Shown here one piece after another: positions 46,181-55,683 of a DNA stretch of 64,000 nt; positions within the stretch are counted from its first letter, which is position 1, and the number at the start of each line of letters is the position of its first letter. A model generated the notes under the pieces. The model did not search any database, was not told the DNA's origin, and was given only the letters and a program-made list of their open reading frames with translations. Source of the DNA: Chrysoporthe austroafricana (taxonomy: Eukaryota > Ascomycota > Sordariomycetes > Diaporthales > Cryphonectriaceae); contig JYIP02000004.1 in the NCBI GenBank assembly GCA_001051155.2, positions 2,040,383 through 2,104,382 of the forward strand, given 5' to 3'. A program made the translations under genes and the position numbers.

Positions 46181-48666
46181 CTACCACAGGTCGGCTTTTC
46201 CTTTGGTGTGCTGAGCAAAGTCTGGGTTCTGCCACGACGTATTGGTCGGACCAGTAGCATGGTTCGAGGGCTTCTCGTAGTTATCACCGCCACCAGTCCA
46301 GGAAGGTGGAGGTCCGGAGCCATCAGGCCAGGGAAACGCGCCCTTGGCCTTGTCGTACGGACTCCCATTATTGGATCCGCCACCATTTCCGTTGAAGTTG
46401 TTGTTATGTCCACTGTTGTCCCATCCTCCAGGCATAGACCATCCACCATTATCATGGCCGCCCGCATTGCTACCAGATCGGGACGGATGATTCGAAGGAG
46501 GTTTTGAATCCGCCGGGCCGCTCCAAACATTGTCATTGCCATTGTTCCAGCCGGATTGCTGCTGCTGTGGAGAGTCCTGTTTGGAGCCAGAGCACCAATT
46601 TCCTCCCGAGTTCCCATTGTTGTTCTTTCCGTCGCTCCAGCCGTTGTTTTGTTTGCCGTCGTTATCCCAAGCTGGATTCGGGTTGCTATTCCAGCCGTTG
46701 TTTTGTTTACTATCGTTGTCCCAAGCGGGATTTGGATTGCTATTCCAACCATTGTCTCCGCCATGCTGATTTCTTTGGTCGTTCCCGGCCCATCCTCCGG
46801 CTTCGAATTTGTCAGTAGATTTCTCACAGCCGAAATCCAAAGCAGAATCAGGAATATCAGCAGGGAAACTGGACTGGGGCTTCTTGGACAGGTCGATGGG
46901 GGAAACAGCGTCATTAAAGTTCGTCTTGGGTGAGGTTCTGGAATGAGATACAGAATGACAACCAGCGGATTGCGAGTCTCGCTTACCAGACCCGCTCTTT
47001 TGGCTTCCATTCTGATTGCTCCCTACTCTAGACGTCAGCAAATCTGTCCATCCACCTGCGTGGAAGAAGGAGACTCACGCCTCGAGAATGTATCACCGTT
47101 GTCGTTCCCCCAGCTGAAGTTGAATGGGGTTGAACAATCATTCTTCTTTGAACCGGAGTCATCCCATCCACCGCCTTGAGAAGGGTCAGCTGGGGGGTTG
47201 TTATTAGAATCAAACGCCGGGGCGTCACCATTATTTTGATTGCCTTGGGTCCCCCAATCCGTTGTGTTCCCTCCTTCCTTCTTGGAATTGTTGTCAGAGC
47301 CAGCCTTTTGAGAGGCTGCCTTCTGAGCCTCCTCCTTCTGCGTCTCCTGAACGAAGCCGGGCACCTGTGCAGCTGGCATCCCAGAAAGACCGACTCCCTT
47401 CGAGGCAGCCTCTTTCATAGCTGTCTCGTCGTTCGGGATATGCTGATTCCTGGATGTTTGGGCGAAAGGCGAGCCAGGTGGTGCCGGTGGAGGGCCTGGT
47501 ACCCACTGATGGTAAGTGCTCTGGCGCTGCCAACCGGGAGGATATCCAGAATGAGGTGGTGGGGGAGGGAGAGGGGGAGGAGGGGCGCCATAAGTTCCCG
47601 GCGCAACCCTTATAGTATTGTAGTTTCCGTACAACTCGGCCAGGTTGCCCCAATACGGTCCGTGATACACACGCGTGATGCCCTTTGTGTTGTCAAAGAA
47701 GGCATTGGGGTGAGGGTCATTGGGTCCCTCGATAGCATGTTCGATCTGCATGACTCTGACTCGAGGAGGCATGACCAAATTCGGCTGCATTTCCTCGGGA
47801 TATTGAGGCATTCTGAAAGCGTTCTTGTCGACAGCCTTTTTTGGCTCTTCGGCCCTGGGCGAGGATGCACCATCCTCATTTGCAGGTTTCTTCTGTTTCT
47901 TGCCCTTTCCTTTTTTTGAATTGGGCTTGTCCTCTTCTACAGACTCGCCTGGAGTGGTCTCGGCCTCAGTCGTGTCCACATCTGCCTCAGTCGTGTCGTC
48001 GGCGTCGGTTGACGAAGCCTCGGCCTTCCTGCCCTTTTGCTTTTCCTTGTTCCTTGCCTTTGCCACCTTCTCAGCCGCCTTCGTCTTCGCCTCGAACTTG
48101 ACCATGGCCTTCATGATCTTGCGTCCCTTCCTGCACTCGTCGCATGGGCATGTTGGGTGAGGAAGGGCGTCCTTAGCGGCCGAAGAATCCTCCGAATCAG
48201 CCTCCTTCTTACACACAACCGTCCTAGCCTTCCTCGACTTGCTACTTCTGCGCCTCGTTGGGGTCTCATCTTCAGAAGTATCGGTCTCGTCAAAGTCTGA
48301 CGACTCGCCGTCGGTAGAGTTTGTGGCGTCATCATCTGAGGTGTCGACCAAGGTATCAGACGAGCCACTCGGGCTGGCATTCTTCTTCATTGCCGATTTG
48401 AGAGGCCTGCGGGAGCTGTCGAAGCGCACCTTCCTGCCAGAGGATGTAGCCGTAGCTGAGGCCGCATTCTGAGCGGCACCAGCGCGTTTGCGTCGTCCAG
48501 GGTAGGTGATGGCAAGAGTTTCGTCGCCAGAGGCCTCGTCTTCGGAGAGCTCGATCTTCAGGATCTGGCTCTGGCCCGACGAGGGCTTACGGCCCCAGCT
48601 TCGAAAGTTCTGGCCGACCACCCATTCCGCGGCAGAATTGGGTGGCCAACCTGCGCCACGACCCAT
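46181..48666 (-). CDS. Low-complexity Asn/Gly/Trp- and Pro-rich protein, function unknown
   Basis: I do not recognise this 810-residue protein. Exons are 48666-47079 and 47025-46181. The N-terminus is acidic/basic mixed-charge with many Ser-Asp-Glu runs. A small Cys motif CPCDEC (Cys173, 175, 178) precedes a Lys/Ala-rich predicted coiled coil (about 181-215). A compact segment (EEMQPNLVMPPRVRVMQIEHAIEGPNDPH region, about 315-350) looks most conserved and is followed by poly-Pro. The C-terminal half is Asn/Gly/Trp/Gln-rich and contains two tandem 18-residue units beginning GWNSNPNPAWDND. The intron has a strong GTGAGT donor and a GCTGAC branch, but the frame requires acceptor GAG at 47026-47027, two bases beyond a TAG that would give an early stop. 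The composition suggests a disordered, possibly condensate- or RNA-associated protein; that is speculation. Confidence 0.7.
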
Positions 48667-49231
48667 CTTGTCAAGGTGAGAGAGGTGTGTCACTGTCGGC
48701 TGGGTAGTTTGACGCGGTCAAAGGCTAAATTTGGAAAAGAATCGCGTCGATGGGTGCGCAGGAATGGTCTGAACTGATGCGATGGTGCGAGGATTTCAAT
48801 ATCTGCTGATCTGAGGAGGATGGAGAGGAAGAAACAGGAGAAAATGGAGACTATGACGAACTTCGGGTTGAAAGGTTAAGGTTATGCGGTGGATGAATGC
48901 AGTGGAAGAGTTCTGCGAGATGCAATAAGAGCTGAGGTGGGACGTATGTTGACGAGAGGAAGGTACAAGGTGCGATCCGCTATGGGCCTGCCAACCTGAG
49001 GAAAGGCGAATAACCCAGGCAGCCGCGGTGCAGAATTCAGTGTCCGCGTTTGCGCTCAGGAATTTCGGCGCAACCTTCAGATTATCGTGCAATATAATAG
49101 CTCTGCGATGCAACTACCCCTCTACACCCTCGCTCTCTGTGTCTCGATGTAGCTTGCGGCCCTCCGCCTACAGCCTTGCGAGAACCAACCGCCCCCTTTG
49201 GGCCTCCCACCTATCGTCCTATCGCGGCTGG
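48667..49231. other. Intergenic
   Basis: 565 bp between the start of the Asn/Gly-rich protein and the 3' end of dephospho-CoA kinase; it must hold the promoter of the former. Nothing else is recognisable. Confidence 0.5.
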
Positions 49232-50056
49232 CTACAGCTTCGCCCTCTCGCCGGCTTCCTCTGCCTCCCACCTCCTCGCGATCTCCCGGTTCACCCACAG
49301 GGTCCACACGCCCACGCCGACCGCGAGCGGCGGACACGCCCAGAGCAGCATGTTCCACCAGGCCGGGCTACGGCGCCTGAGCTCCCCCATGACCCGCTCG
49401 ACCTCCCTCCCCAGCGCCTCCCGGTCCCCGTCATTCCACACCACCACGCCCCGGCCCGGCCCCCGCGCCTCGCACCTTCTCGCCTTCAGCCTGACGTCCG
49501 TCTGGCTCCGCACGCGGTTCTCTGCGTCCTCCGCGCTCAGGTGTGGGTCGCGCGCGCGCAGCCGCGCCATCTGCACCTCCGGGTCTCGCACGCCGACCAC
49601 GACCACCGTCCCGCAGAACCGGTCGGTGCCCACCTCGAACAGCAGCGGGACGTCCCAGACCACCGCCCAGCTCCCGCGCAGGTACGCCCACAGCAGCGCC
49701 TTGTAGGCCTCGCGCCGCACCGCCGGGTGCACGATCCCGTTCAGACGCGCCCGGTCCCTCCTCACGTCGGGGGCGTCGCCGAACACGCGCCGCCCGAGCG
49801 CGGGCCTGTTGAGCGGTCTGCCCCTGCCGGTAGGGCCGCGCTCCGGCATGTCCGGGGACGGAGGCACGAGGAGGTCCGGGGTCGTCGGGCCGAAGTACGA
49901 GACGATGTCCCGGTACCCGCGTGTGCCGGGCTCCACGACCCTGCGCGCCAGGACGTCTGCGTCGACGATAGGTAGGTTGTACGGCGGGGACGATAAGATG
50001 GAGCTGACAGTGGATTTGCCGGTGGCGAGGCCACCCGTGAGGCCTATTATGAGCAT
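49232..50056 (-). CDS. CAB5: Dephospho-CoA kinase (last step of CoA biosynthesis)
   Basis: An intronless 274-residue CoaE/Cab5-type kinase that phosphorylates the 3'-OH of dephospho-CoA. The P-loop is GGLATGKST (residues 8-16); IVDADVLARRVVEPG follows as the conserved DAD/A motif, LNGIVHPAVRRE is the family His-Pro segment, and VWDVPLLFEVG is the central strand-loop. LRARDPHLSAEDAENRVRSQ is the LID-like region. After the catalytic domain comes a hydrophobic C-terminal helix (WWNMLLWACPPLAVGVGVWTLWV) with a short charged tail, a likely tail anchor; membrane or lipid-droplet association of fungal Cab5 would fit. The coding sequence is strikingly GC-rich compared with its flanks. The start ATG opens directly on the first beta strand. 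Confidence 0.92.
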   Translation of the reverse strand: MLIIGLTGGLATGKSTVSSILSSPPYNLPIVDADVLARRVVEPGTRGYRDIVSYFGPTTPDLLVPPSPDMPERGPTGRGRPLNRPALGRRVFGDAPDVRRDRARLNGIVHPAVRREAYKALLWAYLRGSWAVVWDVPLLFEVGTDRFCGTVVVVGVRDPEVQMARLRARDPHLSAEDAENRVRSQTDVRLKARRCEARGPGRGVVVWNDGDREALGREVERVMGELRRRSPAWWNMLLWACPPLAVGVGVWTLWVNREIARRWEAEEAGERAKL

Positions 50057-50659
50057 GGTGGCGGTCTGTGTTGTCTCTTGGGGTGTCTGAATGGATACGA
50101 GAAGCCTTATGGGTGCCGGTATGGGAGGAACAGCTTGGTGGTGCACAGGCGTTGGGTACACCTGACGTCGAGTCGAGGTTGCAGCCGCAAAGCCGTCATA
50201 ACGAACTGTACCGCGCCGCCCCGCGCTCTTGACAGGGGCACCCTTGGCGATAATTGAAAGCAGCTCCCTCGCTGTACACACTTATGCACGGATCGTGGGG
50301 GCGGCTATTCGCTAAAGGGCAACGTCTTGAGCCTCAAAATCAACCTCACTTCATCACCACAAGTGAAGACAACGTAGTTCGTTGCAATGTTATGTCAATT
50401 CCGCAGGCTATTGATCCATTTTGTGGTATCGAGAACCCATTTCGGTGCCTGAAGATGCCCGGTCTAAATGACCTTGTTAGGAGATGACGATCATGAGAAT
50501 CGTCAACCCACTGCAGGCCGAGTGGTGATCCTCCTCAAAACTTCGAAGCCATCCCAAAGACCTGTCCAGAATGACCCTTCTCCGAGAATGAAAGGAAACC
50601 ATGCATTCAGCCCTTTGTATCCGAATCCATCCTGTGTCCTTCCCAAGCCTGCCAGTCCC
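50057..50659. other. Intergenic
   Basis: 603 bp between the dephospho-CoA kinase start and the 3' end of the two-exon proline-rich gene. No features beyond an expected promoter and terminator. Confidence 0.5.
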
Positions 50660-52703
50660 TTAGCCGTCCAAGCGGACGGCATAGAAGACACCATCGTCTG
50701 TAACGTACCAACGCGCACCTTCCTTGCCAAAGGAATCGATCGTAGCGCGAGGCATGGGGACGTACTGGCCGTCGAGCTGGCGTACCTGGTACATTCGGGA
50801 GGGGTTGTCGTCGGCGGGCTTAAAGTCCTGTGGTTGGTTGAGCTCAGGGTCCATCCAGGACGCGGCCGCGACCTCACCGGCGGTCAGACCGATGCCGGTC
50901 GCGGGCTCATTGTGGGGGAAGCCGGGGAAGGTACCTGGCATCATGGGCGCGGGTCCGCCGCTCACAAGCACGGGCTGTCCGGGAGGAACGCCACCACCCA
51001 CACCACCGGCCGCCATCGCAACGGGCGCGGGGCCTCCGGCGACCATCATCGGCTGAGCTTGGTAGGGCTGCTGACCGATGACGGGCATGACGGGGGTGGT
51101 GGTGGGGCCGGCTTGGACGGGGAAGGCGACACCCTGGGGAGCCTGTTTGCAAAACAATGTTAGCAGAGCTGCCCTTGGAAGTTCCGTCTCCCCTGACGCC
51201 TGATGAAAGCGCGTGACTTTGAAGCAGAACTGAGTCTCATCTCACAACAACTTCACGTGGAGCAACTACTCCGTCTTCTCCTTTATAACCCAACCGAATC
51301 ATCGCTGGGGAACTTGCAACTAGGATCGGTTGTCCCAAGACGAGGGGCTGCGTGGCGAACGTGATGGGACGCGACTGCTGAATTGGGACGGTGAGAGGAT
51401 GAAAGAATGGGGCGGGGGAGATGAACGAAGGGATTGAGCGACATACGATGCCAGGCTGGACCACAAAGGCACCACCAGCATCGAATCGAGGAATGTACTG
51501 ATGGATCATCGGGCCCAGAGTGGTATCGGGGACCTGAGGCTGGAAATGAAGACCAGTATTGGCAGGGGCCGAATTCTGGTATCCGTCCATGCTGTCGTTG
51601 GTGGTTCCCTTGGCGAAAATGAACGATGCTGGTTGACCTGCGAATTGGGCTGCCTGGAGGTAGGGTGTGTTGGGTTGACCACAGATGACGAAAGGTTGCT
51701 GGCCAGGGAGATATCCGTGAGGGGTGGGGGTGTTGTGAAGGTAAACCTGGTTGGCGCCAAGCTGGGCTGTTGTGCTAGAAGGATTGTTGTAAGGCTGGAC
51801 ACCGGCGGCGGCAGAAGTTGTGCCGTCGGCAATCGCTGGCGGCTTGTTGTCAAGCTTTTTCTTGGGTTTGATGTTGTCCTTGTTACTGCAGGAAGAGTTG
51901 AGCGTGAGGGAGTATGGGGTGGGGTTTCGACGGGAGCGGTTGAGCAGCTGATCTCCCGGGCGGACCTCCTCGTCCTCTGACGCAGTATGCACGGTGACAC
52001 GACGAGATTTGTTGGGCTTATAACTAGCTGAAAACTTCAAGGGTGGGGAATCCATCTTGTAAGAGTGGCTGTCGCTGTTGCTGGCTTCAGAGTCGGCCAA
52101 ATAGTTGTCGTCTGGGGAGAGAGGTGCCATGGACAAAGCAGTCGAAGGTGACCGAGTTTAAGCAGTCATCGATAGGATTGTACAGTGATCATTGAAGGAA
52201 AGGTAGGAAGGTCGCAGGAATAATGCGAATGGCGGAGGAAAGAATGGAAGAGTGTTGCCAACAAGAGAAAAGCCAGGTTACTTCCAACCCCTAAACGAGG
52301 TGGCGCCGGCAGCCGCAGGATGAAGAAAATTCTCGACACTGTCCGAAGTGACTCTGGCAAATTCGTGCCTCAAAACAACCCCATTAAGGGTCAATAGCAC
52401 ATGAATCCACGGGCGATGGCATGAACCGAGATAGTTGAGAGCTCCAAATGCAGTGGGACAGGCAGAGAACCATTAGCTCATAGTTGCCCGTCTATGTGCT
52501 GACGGGGCGAGAACAAGATTCAAAGAGGCAGAAGAGGACGACGAAGGGACTTGTTTTCTACTCACAGCTGGGACTTGGACTTGCTGAAGATCCCAAGAGT
52601 TGCCGTTCCACTGGTACCGGTATGCCAGTTGCGTCGGCACGTTTCGAGCCTTCGGCGCCGACTCGTACTCGAGATCCTTGACAGGCCACACAGGGCAGCA
52701 CAT
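50660..52703 (-). CDS. Small Pro/Gly-rich conserved hypothetical protein with 1.4-kb intron
   Basis: A predicted 206-residue protein from exons 52703-52566 and 51142-50660. Exon 1 (MCCPVWPVKDLEYESAPKAR...QQVQVPA) ends at a perfect GTGAGT donor in phase 0 but otherwise runs to a stop without features; exon 2 starts at a CAAACAG acceptor with a GCTAAC branch site in phase 0 and has no ATG of its own beyond the intron. The second exon is Pro/Gly/Val-rich and ends in a compact aromatic segment (MYQVRQLDGQYVPM...ARWYVTDDGVFYAVRL). Joined, they read QVQVPAAPQGVAFPV. I recall this N-terminus as conserved among Sordariomycetes but cannot verify it. The function is unknown; it is likely cytosolic or nuclear. 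The intron (52565-51143) contains another apparent same-strand gene. Confidence 0.55.
51237..52130 (-). CDS. Hypothetical protein nested in the intron of the neighbouring same-strand gene
   Basis: An unrecognised protein of 297 residues if unspliced. A possible in-frame intron of 69 or 72 nt (GTATGT donor at 51446, CAG acceptors at 51378 and 51375, pyrimidine-rich) would shorten it to 273-274. It starts at ATG 52130 (MAPLSPDDNY) with a Ser/Asp-rich acidic N-terminus, a basic KPNKSRR segment, then a Pro/Gln/Asn-rich body and a C-terminus reading ITFATQPLVLGQPILVASSPAMIRLGYKGEDG before TGA. A second candidate acceptor, TTCCTGCAG (near 51895), lies inside the frame. Its own start and stop and coding-like composition argue for a real gene or an alternative first exon. 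The GTATGT donor is also phase-compatible with the downstream exon at 51142, so a hybrid isoform is possible. Confidence 0.5.
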   Translation of the reverse strand: MAPLSPDDNYLADSEASNSDSHSYKMDSPPLKFSASYKPNKSRRVTVHTASEDEEVRPGDQLLNRSRRNPTPYSLTLNSSCSNKDNIKPKKKLDNKPPAIADGTTSAAAGVQPYNNPSSTTAQLGANQVYLHNTPTPHGYLPGQQPFVICGQPNTPYLQAAQFAGQPASFIFAKGTTNDSMDGYQNSAPANTGLHFQPQVPDTTLGPMIHQYIPRFDAGGAFVVQPGIVCRSIPSFISPAPFFHPLTVPIQQSRPITFATQPLVLGQPILVASSPAMIRLGYKGEDGVVAPREVVVR

Positions 52704-54372
52704 TGTGATGGATTGTGTTGGTGAGTGTGGAGTTGTGATGAATAAAATGGAAGAGGTGAAGACTGGAGGTCGGGGCAAACGATGTTACTGAGACAAGCTA
52801 CGGGGCCATTGATAGCTGGTACCTTCGACCCAAACTGCCACTAAAAGAGACGAAGTTCCCATCTCAATGCCGATTGATGAACTGCACACCTGGCACAACG
52901 GCGATACAACGGCGCCGACATGGTCCAGGCCAGCGTCGCAGCGGGCTTGAGATTATACATATTCCTCTTGAGTAATCAAGAAAACACAAGTCGCGCAGAA
53001 GAGCATCTTCTTTACATAGCTGCTGGTCATACTACCTGGGTACCTAGGTATCAAGTCCAACTTGTAAGGACATCTAGAGGAGAGAATTGATCATCCCATC
53101 GTCGAATTAATAACACGGCTCATGATCTCTCGGAGACAGTCTCATAGCTCCGCGAAATTCAGATGACAATTCTACTTAAGCTATGCAACAAAGTCCATAT
53201 TACTCTCCGAAATGAGGCTATCGATGCATCTCGAACAGATGAGCAACCAATGTACGATGCAGCCTCTTCGGAGCAAAGTTGTCATTTCTTGCAACGTCCA
53301 GCCATGTAGGCATTCTCCCTCGTGTTAATTTTATTCAATTTCTCCACCACTACGTTGGGTATTTCAGAGACATTGTCCTTGGTACGGTAGATGTGCACGT
53401 CTGGGTCCGGGACAGAGGAAGCCGTCTTGTCTGGTGTAGTGTATGGCAGGGATTATCTGCAAGGACAACTCAATGTAGCTCCCTCAAGTCATTGACGCGC
53501 ATTTGTCAGTTGTTGAATCATACCAGAACAGTCTTGAGCTGCTGAAGGAGCAGTGTAGTACAGCAGGGCGAGGGCTAGGACTGATGACTGCTAACGAAGG
53601 GAGCATAAGTCAGAAATCGAGAAAACTTGTGGGAAGAGCCGGGGCAGCCAGCCCTTTAAACAGCTCTAGATCTATGTCGCTGAGAGCCTTGCTTAATCAG
53701 GATGTTGATACTCACTCTAGAGTTTGCAGGAGCAGACGGGTGGTGGGAAACGGACTAATGTCGATTGAGTGCATCTATCTTTGTTAAAAGAAGCCAGTGC
53801 TTTGAACGGCCGAGGCGCAATGCCATTGTGATCCTTGGCTCATCAGAAAGTCATGATCATGGCAGCTGCTATGGTGTCTAGATGAGAAACAGATGTATGC
53901 AAGAGCAATCATGAGGAACGAGCACATATAGCCATTATCAGCACAGACTGCATCTCCATGTGCTTGGAGATCAAAATCTTTATAGATTCTTACTTAAACC
54001 CCATCCAATTATCTTGGATATCGAACGCAAGCCTAACCTCTTGCGAAATCGGCACCCTCTATGTCCATAGCCCCCTTCTAATGTACAAGATTTCATCAAT
54101 GAGTAGAGATCATCCATTGCTATGCGTGCCACTGTACTAGTAGACCATGAAATTAGTTGACTCCGGGTACTTCCTATAAGCCCATATAAGGCCAAAATGA
54201 TCCTGCTTGGGAAGTATCGATGATGCTGTGCTGATAAGGCTGTGGATAACTGAAATACTCTCTCGCCCAGCGCGGTCAAGGCTATTCCTAGTCCCCTCAG
54301 CAGATTTGCAATCGAACTACCCATAAGAAGCTCAGTTAGCGTCTAGCCGCCGCTGTCCTGTTGCCGAACCGC
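52704..54372. other. Intergenic region
   Basis: 1.67 kb holding the promoter of the two-exon hypothetical gene and the 3' flank of TIM23. Short ORFs only; no recognisable repeats or RNA genes. Confidence 0.55.
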
Positions 54373-55121
54373 TCAGTTATGCGCTTGGCTCGGTTCCGGA
54401 AAGAAAGTCTTCCGCGTGATCTAGTTGAGTGTCAGCATTTGCCTTCGTCAGTCTCTAGGGTGCGACTTACGGCCCAGACGCCAGCAAACGATCCCACGAT
54501 GGCACCAGAAATCATCATCGGCCTCAGACCCCTAGTACTTTTGAACAGCATGCCGCTCAGAGTGCCAGCGGCAATGCTGTTCGCCGCATCGTGCTTTCCA
54601 CGCAGATACCCGATGTATGAGTTTGTGCAGTTGTATACGATAGCTACCACACCTGCCGAGTTTCCCAGGAAAGGACCGCGGCGCGTTATGGCGTTAAGCG
54701 TCGAGTTGAGTCTCAGCTTGGGGGCTTGTCCCGCGCTCCTCCTTAGTCCCTCCTGCAGACCCCATGCTCCTCCTATTGTCAGGGCGGACAGGTATGTCAC
54801 GCCTGCGCCATAACAGAGATCATCGGTGAAGCCGCGCGAGGGCAGGACGGACTGGCCGCCAGGTAGATCTGAGATGACCGAGTCCTCGAGGGTGATATAC
54901 TCGAGCGCATCTTTGTTCAAGCCGGCAAGAGGGTGGAGTTGGGACGGGTCGGCGAAGGTGGAGCTGTTGAGGAAAGAGTCAACACCTTGGGCTGAGGAGG
55001 GGTCGAAGGAGGGAGACGAGAAGGTGGTGGTTGGCTCTGGTGATGGCGGCGCGTTGTTCTGCTGTGATGAGCTGGTTTTGTTGGACTTCTGCCCTGTCAA
55101 TGCGTTCCAGAGGGACGACAT
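54373..55121 (-). CDS. TIM23: TIM23, channel subunit of the mitochondrial presequence translocase
   Basis: A 232-residue Tim23 homolog. Exons are 55121-54471 and 54420-54373; the small last exon supplies AITRKTFFPEPSQAHN and closes the frame. The N-terminal half (residues 1-90) is hydrophilic, Ser/Pro-rich and intermembrane-space facing, with the conserved LHPLAGLNKDALEYITLED segment used for presequence binding and dimerisation. The Tim17/22/23 domain follows with four hydrophobic helices and glycine motifs (YLSALTIGGAWGLQEG, GNSAGVVAIVYNCTNSYIGY, DAANSIAAGTLSGMLFKSTRGLRPM). Length and layout match fungal Tim23. It is divergent from TRM732 with 562 bp between start codons. Confidence 0.95.
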
Positions 55122-55683
55122 TTTGGTTGGAAGGGAACAAAAGAAAGAGGAGGAAGCCTTGACTGCAATTAGATCACACAGAAGAACTGAGATTAGGATC
55201 GTGGAACAATGGTGGATTGGAGGGTGACACGAGTGGAATCGATCTGCCCTATGGCTGGATGTTCAATGTGGTGTCGTGGTGCGCCTCAAGAAAAAATTCC
55301 CAGCTCCGAAAGGCTTGATACCAATGACGGCGCTGCTGCATCGGTGGGTCCGTGCCATCCCGGCTCAACTGGGGTCAAGGACTCCGGGTCAGAGACTAAA
55401 GAGGTACGTACCTTGTCTACTACCGTATAGTACTACCGCAGACCTCATTTCTTTCCTTTCAACCAACACAGTTTTCTTCCCATCTCCAGTGGTAGACAAC
55501 ATTCGTTGCCCCGAGGATCAGAGGGACTTCCGGGGATGCTTTCTGACTTGTGTTTCTCCACCTCTTCATATGTCTCCTCAACATATATGATGATACTCTC
55601 GGGACCGCATCCGAGTCGCAGAATTTTCGCTTGTGCCTAAACAGAGTCATTTCTGCGACAAATCGTGGGAGCTGACCTTGAAC
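55122..55683. promoter_or_regulatory. Divergent promoter region TIM23 / TRM732
   Basis: 562 bp between the two start codons (55121 on -, 55684 on +). No strong TATA box is seen, consistent with housekeeping expression. An open frame runs through part of it on the minus strand without an identifiable product. Confidence 0.45.

Noticed and set aside
46933..46995. Possible second intron (GTAAGC to TTCCAG, 49 nt) in the Asn-rich gene
   Set aside because: Removing it shifts the frame or creates a stop in every acceptor combination tested; the unspliced frame is coherent.
46123..47010. 295-codon alternative frame over the second exon of the Asn-rich gene
   Set aside because: Composition (Thr/Ile/Met mix) does not match exon 1, whereas the chosen frame continues the N/G/W-rich pattern and carries the tandem repeat.
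49028..49975. 315-codon open frame on the plus strand
   Set aside because: Antisense to the GC-rich dephospho-CoA kinase; Arg/Pro/His-rich composition typical of a GC shadow frame.
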